Assembly (NCBI GenBank): GCA_052034005.1
Contig: JBPOJB010000067.1
Location: 1-14,678 of the forward strand
DNA from: JAAYDI01 sp052034005
GTDB lineage: Bacteria > Planctomycetota > Planctomycetia > Pirellulales > Pirellulaceae
Length of the DNA stretch: 14,678 bases
Direction: 5' to 3'
How positions within the stretch are numbered: position 1 is the first letter of the stretch; every line of letters begins with the position of its first letter. Both the position numbers and the translations under genes were made by a program. The notes under the pieces were generated by a model. It did not search any database, was not told where the DNA came from, and saw nothing but the letters and a program-made list of their open reading frames with translations. This document shows positions 14,188 to 14,678 of this stretch, piece by piece.

Positions 14188-14225
14188 CGAGCTTTCCCGA
14201 CCGAGCCTGGAATCGGGCGCGCTCG
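14188..14225 (-). terminator. Hairpin directly after the DUF971 gene
   Basis: On the minus strand CGAGC + CCCGA (14225-14221 and 14200-14196 side) form two stacked 5-bp stems: CGAGC/GCTCG (14221-14225 with 14188-14192) and CCCGA/TCGGG (14213-14217 with 14196-14200), separated by a 3-by-3 internal loop. It starts two bases after the stop codon. No U-tract follows. It probably separates DUF971 from the same-strand Gfo/Idh gene. Confidence 0.4.
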
Positions 14226-14226
14226 T

Positions 14227-14562
14227 TCAGCCGCCGGGCTGGGGCTGCCCGAGCTCCAACAGCAATGCGAACGTGTAGATGCCGTCACCGTGGCCGTCGC
14301 TGAAGGCGATGGCGTAGGCATAGCTGCCGACCGGCTTCATGGACACGACGCTCAGCGGCCGGGCCTCGGCGGGCGACAGGACGACCAGCTGCAGGGGATC
14401 GGCCGGCGCAGGCGGCTGCGCGCGCGCTTCGCGGCAGCCGGCACACGGACAGTTCTCGCGCAGTTCGCGGAACGTGTAGCGTCGGACCTGTCCATCGCTC
14501 CAGTCGATTTGGAGCTGCTGGTCCACGATCTTCAGAGCTGTCGGGATCGGGAACGTGTTCAT
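14227..14562 (-). CDS. DUF971 (gamma-butyrobetaine hydroxylase N-terminal-like) zinc protein
   Basis: 111 aa small soluble protein. It shows the DUF971 pattern: LQIDWSDGQVRRYTFRELRE (17-36), a CPCAGC cluster (C38, C40, C43) and AIAFSDGHGDGIYTF (84-98) with H91. In human gamma-butyrobetaine hydroxylase the equivalent N-terminal domain binds zinc through three Cys and one His, and all four are present here. No oxygenase domain follows, as is usual in bacteria, where the role is unsettled; links to Fe-S protein maturation or cofactor binding have been suggested. The ATG at 14562 has GAGGA about ten bases upstream. It lies 137 bases upstream of Gfo/Idh on the same strand with a hairpin between, so co-transcription is uncertain. 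Confidence 0.88.
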   Translation of the reverse strand: MNTFPIPTALKIVDQQLQIDWSDGQVRRYTFRELRENCPCAGCREARAQPPAPADPLQLVVLSPAEARPLSVVSMKPVGSYAYAIAFSDGHGDGIYTFALLLELGQPQPGG

Positions 14563-14582
14563 GGCCTGACGATCCTCGTGGT

Positions 14583-14678
14583 GGGGGGGGGGGGCGGGCC
14601 CCCCCCCCCCCCCCCCCCCCCGCCCGGGGGGGGCGATTAGCCCGCCCGGGGGCGCTCCCCCCGCGAGACCCCGCCCCC
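14583..14678. other. G/C homopolymer tail, probable assembly artefact
   Basis: About 12 consecutive G (14583-14594), then about 23 consecutive C (14599-14621), then further G and C runs to the end of the window. No gene, promoter or repeat unit is readable. The abrupt loss of normal composition at the edge suggests low-quality sequence or a contig end rather than biology. Confidence 0.6.

Noticed and set aside
13208..14278. 356-codon + strand frame opposite the Gfo/Idh gene
   Set aside because: Antisense to a clear Rossmann-fold protein; no recognisable motifs.

Overview
The window is a GC-rich (about 65% by eye) bacterial segment, densely coded on both strands. No ribosomal or other marker gene is present, so taxonomy is inference. 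The mix of a TAT-exported aldo-keto-reductase-fold protein beside a multihaem cytochrome, Gfo/Idh/MocA and GH29 proteins, a TackOD1/PilZ regulator and an MtrH-like methyltransferase would fit Planctomycetota or a neighbouring PVC-like or candidate phylum. It reads as chromosome; no mobile element, tRNA, rRNA or CRISPR was seen.

Layout, left to right. 1-54: the last 17 codons of a + strand gene cut by the window edge. 55-414: non-coding, pyrimidine-rich. 415-2178 (-): a receiver-receiver-PilZ-zinc-ribbon (TackOD1-like) signalling protein. 2499-5207 (-): a DUF1638 protein followed by a RACo-type [2Fe-2S]/ASKHA corrinoid activation protein. 5430-8103 (+, divergent from the previous pair): a stand-alone corrinoid protein, a UroD-family methyltransferase and a homocysteine S-methyltransferase. 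8202-9563 (+): a secreted GH29 alpha-L-fucosidase. 9651-11824 (-): a TAT-exported aldo-keto-reductase-fold protein followed by a tetrahaem cytochrome c with a C-terminal lipocalin-like domain. 12022-12957 (+): an MtrH-family methyltransferase. 13079-14089 (-): a Gfo/Idh/MocA oxidoreductase. 14227-14562 (-): a DUF971 protein. 14583-14678: G/C homopolymer sequence, probably a contig-end artefact.

The central story is a complete-looking corrinoid-dependent methyl-transfer module. A UroD-type enzyme would move a methyl group between an unknown substrate and the corrinoid protein. RACo would reactivate oxidised corrinoid with ATP. Two candidate acceptors are encoded: homocysteine (Hcy-methyltransferase) and a tetrahydropterin (MtrH-like, 4 kb away). 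The part list resembles the O-demethylase (Mto/Mtv-type) systems of methoxydotrophs, here in a probable bacterium and next to a glycoside hydrolase. The methyl donor cannot be read from sequence.

Two oxidoreductase-fold proteins, the TAT-exported AKR and the Gfo/Idh protein, have lost residues normally considered catalytic. Four minus-10-like boxes share the form TA(G/C)AATA followed by CG-type sequence, suggesting one house promoter type. Several GC-rich hairpins without U-tracts mark gene ends and one intergenic gap inside the methyl-transfer cluster.
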